From assembly GCA_035512595.1 (NCBI GenBank), contig DATKDU010000250.1, positions 1-7,587 on the forward strand: a stretch of DNA of 7,587 bases, in the 5' to 3' direction. The notes beneath the pieces are model-generated. The model did no database searches and was not told where the DNA came from. It was given only the letters and a program-made list of their open reading frames with translations. Made by a program: the position numbers and the translations under genes. Shown piece by piece: positions 1-6,565 of the stretch (position 1 is the first letter of the stretch; every line of letters starts with the position of its first letter). This DNA is from DATKDU01 sp035512595 (GTDB lineage: Bacteria > Planctomycetota > Planctomycetia > Pirellulales > Pirellulaceae).

Positions 1-986
1 CGCTCCACCACCCCCGCCCGACGTGCCTTGATCGGCTCGCCGGCCAGGAACCGTCGCAGATCGGCCGCCAGGTCGCCGGCGGTCTGGTAACGTCGCGCCG
101 GCTCCTTGGCCATGGCTTTCAGGCAGATCGTCTCCAGGTCGCGGGGAATCCCTTTTTCCAACTTCCGCGGCGGCGCAGGTTCTTCATGCAGCACCTGGTA
201 GATCAGCCCCCGCGCGTCGCCGAGAAATGGCCGCGTTCCCGTCAGCATCTCGTACAGCGTCACGCCCAGCGAGTACACGTCGGTTCGCGCGTCGGCACTC
301 CGCGCTTCGCCGCGGGCCTGCTCTGGTGCCATGTAGGCCGGCGTGCCGAGGATTTCCCCCTCGGTCGTGATCGTGAATTCCGTCGCGTCCTGCTTGGCCA
401 GGCCGAAGTCCAAGAGGTGCGGCTCCCCTTGCGCGTCGAGCATGATGTTTCGCGGCTTGAGGTCGCGGTGGATCACCCCCTGCTCGTGCGCGTGCTGGAG
501 GGCTTCGGCAATCTTGGCCGCCAACTCGGCGGCGTGGCGCGGCTCAAGCGGCCTGCTGGAGAGCCGATCGGCCAGATTGACGCCGTCGATGAACTCGCTG
601 GCGATGTACAGCGTCTCGCCGCTGGAATCGACATCGTGGATCGTGACGATGTTCGGGTGCCTCAAGCGGGCGGCAGTCCGCGCCTCGCGAAAGAAGGCTT
701 CCTTCTCCATGAAACCGAGGTCGGCGGCGCGAGGCACCTTCACGGCCACGATCCGCTCCAGACGCGAGTCGTTGGCCTTGTACACGTCGCCGAAATGCCC
801 CCGGCCGATGTGCGCGAGCAGATCGTAGTGCGCCAGCTTCCCCAGCTTCGGCGGCCGGTATTCGATCGTCTCCTGCGAGCCGCTGATATCGACGACGCTG
901 CCGCACGAGGGGCACTTCACCTCGATCGCGGCCTGGGCGGGGATGATGTCCAGATCGGTGCGGCAATTGGGGCAGCGGAGGCGCAT
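1..986 (-). CDS. Zinc-ribbon Ser/Thr protein kinase (partial, C-terminus beyond left edge)
   Basis: This is a Hanks-type Ser/Thr kinase that would phosphorylate protein Ser/Thr using ATP. Only the first 328 residues are in the window. An N-terminal zinc ribbon has Cys5-x2-Cys8 and Cys25-x2-Cys28. The kinase domain spans about residues 54-310: glycine loop GRGHFG (61-66), ATP-binding Lys83 in AVKV, helix-C Glu101, catalytic loop HRDLKPRN with Asp175 and Asn180, DFG with Asp193, then GTPAYMAPEQ. All key catalytic residues are present, so it should be active. The start at 986 is supported by GGAG seven bases upstream. After the domain the frame runs off the edge through a segment (FLAGEPIKARR) that, in planctomycete kinases of this type, usually leads to a membrane helix and a repeat or sensor domain; that continuation is inferred. 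It sits 82 nt behind the F-type secretion gene and may share its transcript. The substrate is unknown. Confidence 0.93.
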   Translation of the reverse strand, partial: MRLRCPNCRTDLDIIPAQAAIEVKCPSCGSVVDISGSQETIEYRPPKLGKLAHYDLLAHIGRGHFGDVYKANDSRLERIVAVKVPRAADLGFMEKEAFFREARTAARLRHPNIVTIHDVDSSGETLYIASEFIDGVNLADRLSSRPLEPRHAAELAAKIAEALQHAHEQGVIHRDLKPRNIMLDAQGEPHLLDFGLAKQDATEFTITTEGEILGTPAYMAPEQARGEARSADARTDVYSLGVTLYEMLTGTRPFLGDARGLIYQVLHEEPAPPRKLEKGIPRDLETICLKAMAKEPARRYQTAGDLAADLRRFLAGEPIKARRAGVVE

Positions 987-1068
987 GGGAGAACTCCAGA
1001 TACACTGTCCCCCAACAGACAAGTACCTGCCAGCCTATCACGGCCGCTGTCGGCGGCAAGCTTGGCCG

Positions 1069-2124
1069 CTAAAAATTCCCCGGCTTGGTCATCTCCATCA
1101 CGTCGTACAGATTCTTGAACAAAAACAGGTACGCCAGGCGGAAGATCATCACCACCATGATGCCGCCGATAAAGATCCACAGGCCGATGCCGGTCAGCCA
1201 CGTCAGCCACTTCAGCGCGCTCTTGGCACGCTCTTCATATTCGCGGCAGAGCATCTGCATCGATTCGCTGGTGGTGCCGGCAATCTCCGCCGTCTCGAGC
1301 ATTTGCAGGAAGTCATCGGGATAGACGCCCGCTTCGGCAAACGCCTCGTGGAACTGGCGGTTGCGGACGACGGCCATCGATACGGCCGCTTCGCGAGACT
1401 GATAATACGGGTTCTGCGAAGCGCGGATCGCCATTTCCACGCTGCGGCGGGCGTCGATGCCGGCGTCAAAGGCCATCGCCAGGGACCAGGTCAGCCGCGC
1501 CAGCGCCAGCGAGGAGAGCGCGCCTCCGAGCATGGGAATCCGCATGGCCAGCATCACGGGCGTCGGCCCCAGCCAGCCGCGCATGACGGCAATCACCGCC
1601 GTGACGATGCCGGCGAGGACCAGCGCACAGATCCCCCAGAACGTCAACATGCCGGTGACGCCGGTCAGGCCGATGCCGAGCACGTCGATCGGATTGCCGT
1701 GGACGTCTTGAGCACCAATCCCGCCCAGGATCGCAATCAAGACGCCGATCACGAAAATGCCCATCGCCAGTTGCAGCGACGGCCAGGCGATGCCGATCAG
1801 GAAGCTGCGCGTGAGGGACTGCTGGTGCTGGAAGTGATCGGCCAGCTTGAGAAAGACCTTGTCGAGCTGGCCGGTGCGCTCGCCAACCTCGACCATCTCG
1901 CAAACCAGGGGCGGGAAATACCCCTCGCAGGCCCGCATGCCGTCGGCAACCGTGTCGCCGCCGGCGACGTGCTGGCGGATCGTTTCGACATAGTGCTTGT
2001 GGGTGCTGCTGCCGTAGCGGGCTTCGGTTTCCCACAGCCGGCGGGCTTCGATGCCGGCACGAATCGCATTGCCGACGCGCTGGCAGAAGGGGATCAGGGT
2101 GTGGTTGCGAATGCGGGGGGACAT
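1069..2124 (-). CDS. Type II secretion system F family (GspF/PilC-like) inner-membrane protein
   Basis: A 351-residue polytopic membrane protein of the GspF/PilC family, which forms the inner-membrane platform of type II secretion and type IV pilus machines. Two related cytoplasmic helical domains are visible. The first covers about residues 8-107, with the family signature around VGERTGQLDKVFLKLADHF (80-98). The second covers about 195-305, with the equivalent ETAEIAGTTSESMQMLCREY (277-296). Hydrophobic segments lie at about 108-134, 158-184 and 306-336. It is a little shorter than the usual ~400 residues of GspF. The ATG at 2124 is chosen because an in-frame TGA lies four codons upstream. 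No clear Shine-Dalgarno precedes it; the upstream DNA is heptamer repeat. No GspE ATPase or pseudopilin gene is in view, so it is either a stand-alone copy or the rest lies elsewhere. The zinc-ribbon kinase follows on the same strand. Confidence 0.88.
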   Translation of the reverse strand: MSPRIRNHTLIPFCQRVGNAIRAGIEARRLWETEARYGSSTHKHYVETIRQHVAGGDTVADGMRACEGYFPPLVCEMVEVGERTGQLDKVFLKLADHFQHQQSLTRSFLIGIAWPSLQLAMGIFVIGVLIAILGGIGAQDVHGNPIDVLGIGLTGVTGMLTFWGICALVLAGIVTAVIAVMRGWLGPTPVMLAMRIPMLGGALSSLALARLTWSLAMAFDAGIDARRSVEMAIRASQNPYYQSREAAVSMAVVRNRQFHEAFAEAGVYPDDFLQMLETAEIAGTTSESMQMLCREYEERAKSALKWLTWLTGIGLWIFIGGIMVVMIFRLAYLFLFKNLYDVMEMTKPGNF

Positions 2125-2134
2125 GGTCGGGGGT

Positions 2135-2186
2135 CAGGAGCCAGGAGCCAGGAGCCAGGAGCCAGGGGACAAAGGACAGGGACTAA
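2135..2186. repeat. Heptamer tandem repeat (CAGGAGC)x4 with decayed copies
   Basis: Four perfect head-to-tail copies of CAGGAGC occupy 2135-2162. Three degenerate seven-base units follow in the same register (CAGGGGA, CAAAGGA, CAGGGAC; 2163-2183), and then an A/C-rich stretch. The array begins 11 bases upstream of the F-protein start codon, so it lies in that gene's leader on the minus strand, where it supplies the in-frame TGA that fixes the start. The units are too short and have no spacers, so this is not CRISPR. Function is unknown; slippage-prone repeats of this kind can vary in copy number. Confidence 0.85.
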
Positions 2187-2262
2187 ACACCGAACACAAA
2201 AACACTAGACCCGCACTCACCGCTCAGAGCGTGTGAAACAAACGGCAGCAGGGACTTCCAAA

Positions 2263-2351
2263 CAATGCAAAATGCAAAAGTCAAAATGTGGCAGGGAAAC
2301 TTGCCTGCCGACTTTTGCATTTTGCATTTTGCATTGATCATTTTGCATTTT
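2263..2351. repeat. AT-rich heptamer repeat forming a long hairpin; possible terminator of the sulfatase gene
   Basis: On the plus strand the right half (2313-2351) is built of TTTTGCA units: three in a row, one variant TTGATCA, one more, then TTTT. The left half carries the complementary TGCAAAA units in the same seven-base period. The 19 bases at 2264-2282 are perfectly complementary to 2310-2328. Inside them GGCAGG (2290-2295) pairs with CCTGCC (2304-2309), leaving a seven-base bulge on one side. Read from the minus strand, the hairpin begins about 35 bases after the sulfatase stop. Its GC-rich inner stem is followed by a T-rich run, so it could end sulfatase transcription before the F-protein gene. 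The repeat and pairing are directly visible; the terminator role is inferred. Confidence 0.7.
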
Positions 2352-2362
2352 CCCCGATTCAT

Positions 2363-4219
2363 TCACCCGCTCTCACCACTCACCGTCACATAATACGCCC
2401 CCCGCGACTTGCCGTCGGCCTCGATGAGCCACGTTTGCAGCATGACGTGCCCCGATTTCTTCAAGGCCAGGCGGATCGTCACGCTGTCGGCATTGGCCGG
2501 TATATCCGCCGCAGCCTCGGTGTCGCCGATCTTCACGCGGGCTTTGCCAGGAGGGAGCTTGTACGGCGTCCCTTCCGGCCGCATGCGAAGCGTGAAGTCG
2601 TAATTGCCGTCGGCGGCGATTTCCACGGCCCATTGCCCGTTGGCCAGCGGGTCCATCGAAACCCCCTGCTGGCCGCTCTGGTTCCACGGGACATACCCAT
2701 CGTCGGCCGGATGCCAGTCGTGGCAGCAAAGCTGCTGCACCGGCGCGGCCGGATCGCCCAGCGGGATGTCGCTGTACTCGTCAAAACGCTTCGAGACGTC
2801 GGCCCACCACTTTTCGTAGAAGTTCCGGAAGGCGTGGACAGCGTCAGGATATTGTGCAGAGATGTCTTTGGTTTGGCCGGGGTCCGTCGGCAGAAAGTAC
2901 AGCTCCTTGCCGTCGATCAGCCGATGATTGTCATCCATGACGCACGATTTACGCCATTTCTCGGGATGTTCAACTCGCTGGGAATGCACGACGAGCACTC
3001 GTCGCCACAACTCATCGTGCGTCCGATGCAAGAGCGGCAGCAGTGATTTGCCGTCAAAGGGGGACGGCCCTTCAGGCAAAAGGCGGCAAAGGTCCAGCAG
3101 GGTCGGCAACACGTCGAAATGAGCCGCGAGCCGATCCATTTCCTTGTCGCCGCTCACACTCTTGTCCTGCGGCCAACGAATGAAGCACGGCACCCGATGC
3201 CCCCCTTCATACTGCGAGCCCTTTTGTGCCCGCATGCCGGCATTAAAGCCCTTCCACCTCTCCCCCTCTCCCGCTCTCCCTCTCTCCCCCTCGTTCTTTT
3301 TCCCTATCGGGGGGCTTACGCCCCCCGCTCGCTTTTTCGCACCGCCGGCGCCAGCGCCGACGACTCCTGCCGCCGTCCCGTTGTCGGTCATGAAGACGAC
3401 GATCGTGTTCTCCGCCAGGTTCCATTCGTCGAGTTTGCCCAAGAGCCGGCCGATGTTCTCGTCGATGTTGGCGATCATGCCGTAGAAGTTGGCCATCGGC
3501 TGTGGCACGCCTTGCTTGAGATACGGCTCGGCATATTGGGGATCGATGTTGTAGGGCGAGTGCGGTGCGTTGGTGGCGACGTAGCAGAAGAACGGCTCGT
3601 CCCTGTGTTTCTCGATGAACTTCGTCGCCGCGCCAAACCAAACGTCGGTGCAGTAGCCGGTCTGCCTCTCCGGCTTGCCGTTCCGCAGGTAGGTATCGTC
3701 GAAGTAATCATTCCCCCACGCATCGGGGGACTGTCCCACGCCGCCGCCGCCGTGATAGAGCGCTTCCTGAAATCCCCGGTCGTGCGGCCGGTACGGATAG
3801 TTGTCCCCCAAATGCCATTTGCCGAACATGCCGGTCTTGTATCCGGCCTCGGCAAAGTACTGCGGCATGATCTTCTCGTCGCGGCGCAGGATCGACCGCC
3901 CCATGATCGTGTGCCAGACGCCGACGCGGCAGGAGTATTTCCCCGTCATGAGTGCCGCCCGCGATTCAGCACAAGTCGGATCGACATGAAAGTTCGTTAG
4001 CCGCACGCTCTGCCGGGCGAGCAGATCGAGGCTCGGTGTCTTGAGCATCGTGTTGCCGTGATAGCCGATGTCGCCGTATCCCTGATCGTCAGTGATGATC
4101 AAGAGGACGTTGGGACGCTGCGATTCCGCCGCGATCACCAGACTGCCGAGTGCCGCCAGGAACCATAGAGTCGCCGCTGCGAAGATCCGCCAACTCGTGG
4201 CCAAAACGTTGAACCTCAT
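2363..4219 (-). CDS. Secreted S1-family sulfatase (arylsulfatase type) with in-frame repeat insert
   Basis: A 618-residue sulfatase of the formylglycine-dependent alkaline-phosphatase superfamily, expected to hydrolyse sulfate esters, probably on polysaccharides, outside the cytoplasm. Residues 1-31 form a signal peptide (charged start, hydrophobic core, AxA-like end near ALGSLVIAA). Active-site residues seen: metal-binding Asp44-Asp45 (ITDDQGYGD), nucleophile Cys83 with Arg87, Lys134 and His136 (GKWHLG), His220 (APHSPY), metal-binding Asp279-Asn280 (MTDNG), and Lys333 in KGSQYEGGHRVP. The Cys motif reads CAESR, not the usual C-x-P/A-x-R. Residues 287-324 are a low-complexity insert. The C-terminus (about 510-618) is a beta-rich domain ending RGAYYVTV. 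The start at 4219 is chosen over an in-frame ATG at 4273 because AGGAG lies six bases upstream and the signal peptide begins there. The substrate cannot be told from sequence. Confidence 0.93.
   Translation of the reverse strand: MRFNVLATSWRIFAAATLWFLAALGSLVIAAESQRPNVLLIITDDQGYGDIGYHGNTMLKTPSLDLLARQSVRLTNFHVDPTCAESRAALMTGKYSCRVGVWHTIMGRSILRRDEKIMPQYFAEAGYKTGMFGKWHLGDNYPYRPHDRGFQEALYHGGGGVGQSPDAWGNDYFDDTYLRNGKPERQTGYCTDVWFGAATKFIEKHRDEPFFCYVATNAPHSPYNIDPQYAEPYLKQGVPQPMANFYGMIANIDENIGRLLGKLDEWNLAENTIVVFMTDNGTAAGVVGAGAGGAKKRAGGVSPPIGKKNEGERGRAGEGERWKGFNAGMRAQKGSQYEGGHRVPCFIRWPQDKSVSGDKEMDRLAAHFDVLPTLLDLCRLLPEGPSPFDGKSLLPLLHRTHDELWRRVLVVHSQRVEHPEKWRKSCVMDDNHRLIDGKELYFLPTDPGQTKDISAQYPDAVHAFRNFYEKWWADVSKRFDEYSDIPLGDPAAPVQQLCCHDWHPADDGYVPWNQSGQQGVSMDPLANGQWAVEIAADGNYDFTLRMRPEGTPYKLPPGKARVKIGDTEAAADIPANADSVTIRLALKKSGHVMLQTWLIEADGKSRGAYYVTVSGESG
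3248..3361 (-). repeat. In-frame repeat insert within the sulfatase gene (38 codons)
   Basis: This block of 114 bases interrupts the expected sulfatase sequence between DNGTAAGV and FNAGMR. On the coding strand it contains the hairpin at 3308-3327, an A-rich joint, then four copies of an eight-base unit GGGAGAGN (about 3257-3288). It encodes Gly/Glu/Arg/Lys-rich sequence, including RAGGVSPPIG from the hairpin. The composition (purine-rich, low complexity) is unlike the surrounding gene and resembles the intergenic repeats of this window more than enzyme sequence. No frameshift results. The exact boundaries are judged by eye from the family pattern. Confidence 0.7.
3308..3327 (-). repeat. Perfect 8-bp palindrome with GTAA loop inside the sulfatase coding region
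   Basis: CGGGGGGC pairs perfectly with GCCCCCCG across a four-base loop. On the sulfatase-coding strand the loop reads GTAA, a GNRA-class tetraloop in RNA, so the mRNA should fold very stably here. It encodes part of the peptide AGGVSPPI. Confidence 0.8.
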
Positions 4220-4258
4220 AACGAACTCCTGGCAATAGACGCGCGCTGCCGACGTTCC

Positions 4259-4287
4259 ATCATCCGAGATCAACGCGCGCCAATCAA
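4259..4287 (-). promoter_or_regulatory. Candidate sigma70-type promoter of the sulfatase gene
   Basis: On the minus strand TTGATT (4287-4282) and GATGAT (4264-4259) are separated by exactly 17 bases. Each matches four of six consensus positions. Transcription would begin near 4252 and leave a leader of about 33 bases containing the AGGAG ribosome site. The position is apt, but the boxes are imperfect and planctomycete promoters are poorly defined. Confidence 0.35.
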
Positions 4288-4301
4288 CCGTGCCGCGTTG
4301 A
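4270..4301. promoter_or_regulatory. Inverted repeat in the divergent intergenic region (possible operator)
   Basis: TCAACGCG (4270-4277) and CGCGTTGA (4294-4301) are perfect eight-base inverted copies with a 16-base spacer, giving a centre-to-centre distance near two helical turns. One arm lies in the spacer of the candidate sulfatase promoter and the other lies just upstream of its -35 box. A further GTTGA copy (minus strand, 4288-4284) sits between them. A dimeric DNA-binding protein could sit here; which one is unknown. Confidence 0.35.
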
Positions 4302-4361
4302 CTTCGCGCAGACCGTCAGCCGTCTGCATCACATTTGCCGCAATACCGAGCTTCTGCTACC

Positions 4362-4378
4362 CTGGCGTCACGCGCCAG
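4362..4378. promoter_or_regulatory. Inverted repeat just upstream of the histidine kinase start
   Basis: CTGGCG (4362-4367) and CGCCAG (4373-4378) are perfect six-base inverted copies with a five-base spacer. They end 30 bases before the kinase ATG. This may be an operator or an RNA hairpin in the leader. Short GC-rich dyads also arise by chance, so support is weak. Confidence 0.25.
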
Positions 4379-4408
4379 CGATCGTTTTCGCCTGCCCCGA
4401 AGGAGCGG

Positions 4409-6565
4409 ATGTTGAGCCTGGCCCTGGTACTTCGCTGGCTGCTGTTCGCATTGGCCTTTCTGGGCTGCGCGGAGTTGGGGCATTTCCTTTCGTTCCCCGG
4501 CCAGCACCGGTTCGCGATGTTCTGGCCGGCCAGCGGGCTGTTCCTGGCCGCGCTGGCGATTTCCCCAAAGCGGCATTGGCCGGGATACATTGCGATGGCG
4601 ATTGCCGTCAACGTTCTGTCGGAGTGGATGTTGCACGGGAAGGGCGTCACGCTGGTCGCAGCTTTTGTCACCGCCAATACCCTGGAGGCGGTCGGCGGAG
4701 CGACGCTACTGCAACTGGTGCATCGCCGGCCGTTTCGCGCCGAGACGGTGGCCGACACGCTGTGGATGGTCGGATTGGGAGCGCTTCTGGCGCCGCTGGC
4801 CGGAGCGGCCATCGGAGGCGCCGCGGTGACGGAGGCGTTTGCCGCCAGGCCGTTTTGGTATAGCGCCGCCGTCTGGTGGATGGCCCACGCGGTCGGCGTG
4901 TTGGCCGTAGCGCCGATGCTGCTGATGTTCCCCAGCGAGATCCCCTGGAAGCGGGTCAGGGAACCGAAGGTCTGGCTGGAAGGGACCGCGACGCTCTTGT
5001 TGGTGGTGCTGTCGTCGCTGGTGGCCTTTGGACCAAAACTGGGATTCGACCGGCCCCTGCCGGCATACCCGTTTGTCGTGGCGCCATTTCTCATCTGGTG
5101 CGGCCTGCGCCTGGGTCAATTCGGCACGGCGGTGGGAGTGTTTCTGGCCGCCGTCGTGGCCGTGTGGGGAACCGCGCGGGGCTATGGCCTGTTTGCCCAC
5201 ATGGAGCAGACGCTGGAGACGAAGTCGGTCGCACTGCAGGTCTACCTGACGGTCGTCACCGTCACGCCGCTGTTGTTCGCCACGGCAATCCAGCAGCAGC
5301 GGATGGCGGAAAGCATCTTGCGCGCCAGCGAGGCCAAGGCCCGCGCTATGTTTGAAATGGCGGCGGACGCCATCATCTGGATCGACGAGCGGGGAACCAT
5401 CGAGGCCTTCAATCCGGCGGCCGAGCGGATGTTCGGCTATGCCGCGGAATCGATCCTCGGTCAGAACATCAAGCGGCTCATGCCGGCTCCCTATCGCGAC
5501 GAGCACGACGACTATCTGGCGAACTACTCGCGATCCGGCCAGCGGAAGATTCTGGGCGCGATGCGCGAGGTGGCCGGATTGCGCAGCGACGGCACTCAGT
5601 TTGCGCTCGAATTGACGGTCAGCGAGGTGCTCCAGGGGAACCGCCGCACGTTCAGCGGCGTCGTGCGCGACATCACCGAGCGGCGGCTGGCCCAGCAGTC
5701 GCTGGAGGATGCCAAGGATCAACTGGAGCGGCGAGTGGTCGAACGAACCGCCGATCTCCGCCAGGAAATGGCCGAACGGGCTTTGGCCGAGGAGCGGCTT
5801 CGCGAGCAACAGAGCCAGTTGGCTCGCGCGGCGCGGCTCAGCAACCTGGGGGAGATGGCGGCCGAGCTCGCGCACGAGGTCAATCAGCCGCTGTCGGCAA
5901 TCAGCAACTACGTTCGCGGCACGCAGCGGCGGCTGACCGCAGGAAATGTCTCGATCGCCGACATTGAGCCGGCCCTGGAGTTCATCGGCAAAGAGGCGAA
6001 CCGGGCCGCGGACATCATTCGCCGGACCAAGGATTTCGTACGGCAGCAGTTTCCACCGCGGGTTTTACTGGACCTGTCGGCCGTGGTCCGGGAAGCGCTG
6101 GCGCTGGTGGAGCACGATCTTCGCGACCGCCAGGTGCAGTCGCAGCTTATCCTTCCCGATTCGCTCCCTCGCTGTCTGGGGGATGCCATCCAGCTTCAGC
6201 AGGTGGTGGTGAATCTGGTGCTCAATGCGGCCGACGCGCTGCAAGGCGTCCCGGCTGACCGGCGTCAGATTACCGTGACGGCCAGAGGGCACGACGGCTG
6301 TTTGGAGCTGGCCGTTGCCGACAGCGGTCCGGGGATTCCGCCAGTGGCCGCCGAGCGGGTCTTTGAGGCGTTTTTCTCCACCAAACCGCAAGGACTGGGG
6401 CTGGGTCTGCCGATCAGCCGCGGTATCATTGAGAAGCACGGAGGAAAGCTCTGGGTTGAGCGGGAGCTGTCGGGGGGCGCCTGTTTGCGATTCACGATCC
6501 CCGCGTGGGAGGAGTCCCAGGATGTCGGCGATGTCCATAAGCCCGATTGTGTTCGTGGTGGATGA
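4409..6565 (+). CDS. MASE1 - FixL-like PAS sensor histidine kinase
   Basis: A 718-residue membrane sensor that autophosphorylates a His and passes the phosphate to the response regulator encoded next to it. Residues about 4-294 are a MASE1-type membrane region of roughly eight helices, with the family motif FWPASGLFLAALAI near the start. A PAS domain (about 310-430) resembles the FixL haem domain: His366 in EHDDY and Arg386 in GAMREV match the FixL haem ligand and haem-pocket Arg at identical spacing. A coiled linker (about 432-478) precedes HisKA with His489 in HEVNQPLSA. The HATPase domain (about 590-700) has NLVLNAADAL, DSGPGIP and GLGLGLPISRG. The ATG at 4409 follows AAGGAG by only three bases; TTG at 4412 is an alternative start. 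The longer frame opening with TTG at 4298 lacks a ribosome site and would put a polar stretch before the first helix. The signal sensed is inferred, not shown. Confidence 0.92.
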   Translation: MLSLALVLRWLLFALAFLGCAELGHFLSFPGQHRFAMFWPASGLFLAALAISPKRHWPGYIAMAIAVNVLSEWMLHGKGVTLVAAFVTANTLEAVGGATLLQLVHRRPFRAETVADTLWMVGLGALLAPLAGAAIGGAAVTEAFAARPFWYSAAVWWMAHAVGVLAVAPMLLMFPSEIPWKRVREPKVWLEGTATLLLVVLSSLVAFGPKLGFDRPLPAYPFVVAPFLIWCGLRLGQFGTAVGVFLAAVVAVWGTARGYGLFAHMEQTLETKSVALQVYLTVVTVTPLLFATAIQQQRMAESILRASEAKARAMFEMAADAIIWIDERGTIEAFNPAAERMFGYAAESILGQNIKRLMPAPYRDEHDDYLANYSRSGQRKILGAMREVAGLRSDGTQFALELTVSEVLQGNRRTFSGVVRDITERRLAQQSLEDAKDQLERRVVERTADLRQEMAERALAEERLREQQSQLARAARLSNLGEMAAELAHEVNQPLSAISNYVRGTQRRLTAGNVSIADIEPALEFIGKEANRAADIIRRTKDFVRQQFPPRVLLDLSAVVREALALVEHDLRDRQVQSQLILPDSLPRCLGDAIQLQQVVVNLVLNAADALQGVPADRRQITVTARGHDGCLELAVADSGPGIPPVAAERVFEAFFSTKPQGLGLGLPISRGIIEKHGGKLWVERELSGGACLRFTIPAWEESQDVGDVHKPDCVRGG

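Noticed and set aside
186..1118. Plus-strand open frame opposite the Ser/Thr kinase
   Set aside because: The minus strand carries all kinase motifs from the zinc ribbon to APE; this frame is a shadow.
943..2208. Long plus-strand open frame opposite the F-protein gene (421 codons)
   Set aside because: It lies antisense to a recognisable GspF/PilC gene, has a Gln/His/Arg/Asp-rich composition typical of the opposite strand of GC-rich genes, and shows no domain.
2135..2351. Possible CRISPR array
   Set aside because: The units are seven bases and directly adjacent, without unique spacers, and there are no cas genes nearby.
3119..4000. Plus-strand open frame opposite the sulfatase gene
   Set aside because: It is antisense to a gene with intact active-site motifs and shows no motif or ribosome site of its own.
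4220..4273. Upstream in-frame start for the sulfatase at 4273
   Set aside because: It would bury the signal peptide behind 18 polar residues, and it lacks the AGGAG site present before 4219; it also overlaps the candidate promoter.
4298..4330. Plus-strand promoter from TTGACT at 4298-4303
   Set aside because: No acceptable -10 hexamer is found at 16-18 bases downstream.
4706..5875. Minus-strand open frame opposite the histidine kinase (389 codons)
   Set aside because: It is antisense to a clear MASE1-PAS-kinase gene and is rich in His/Arg/Gln from reverse reading.
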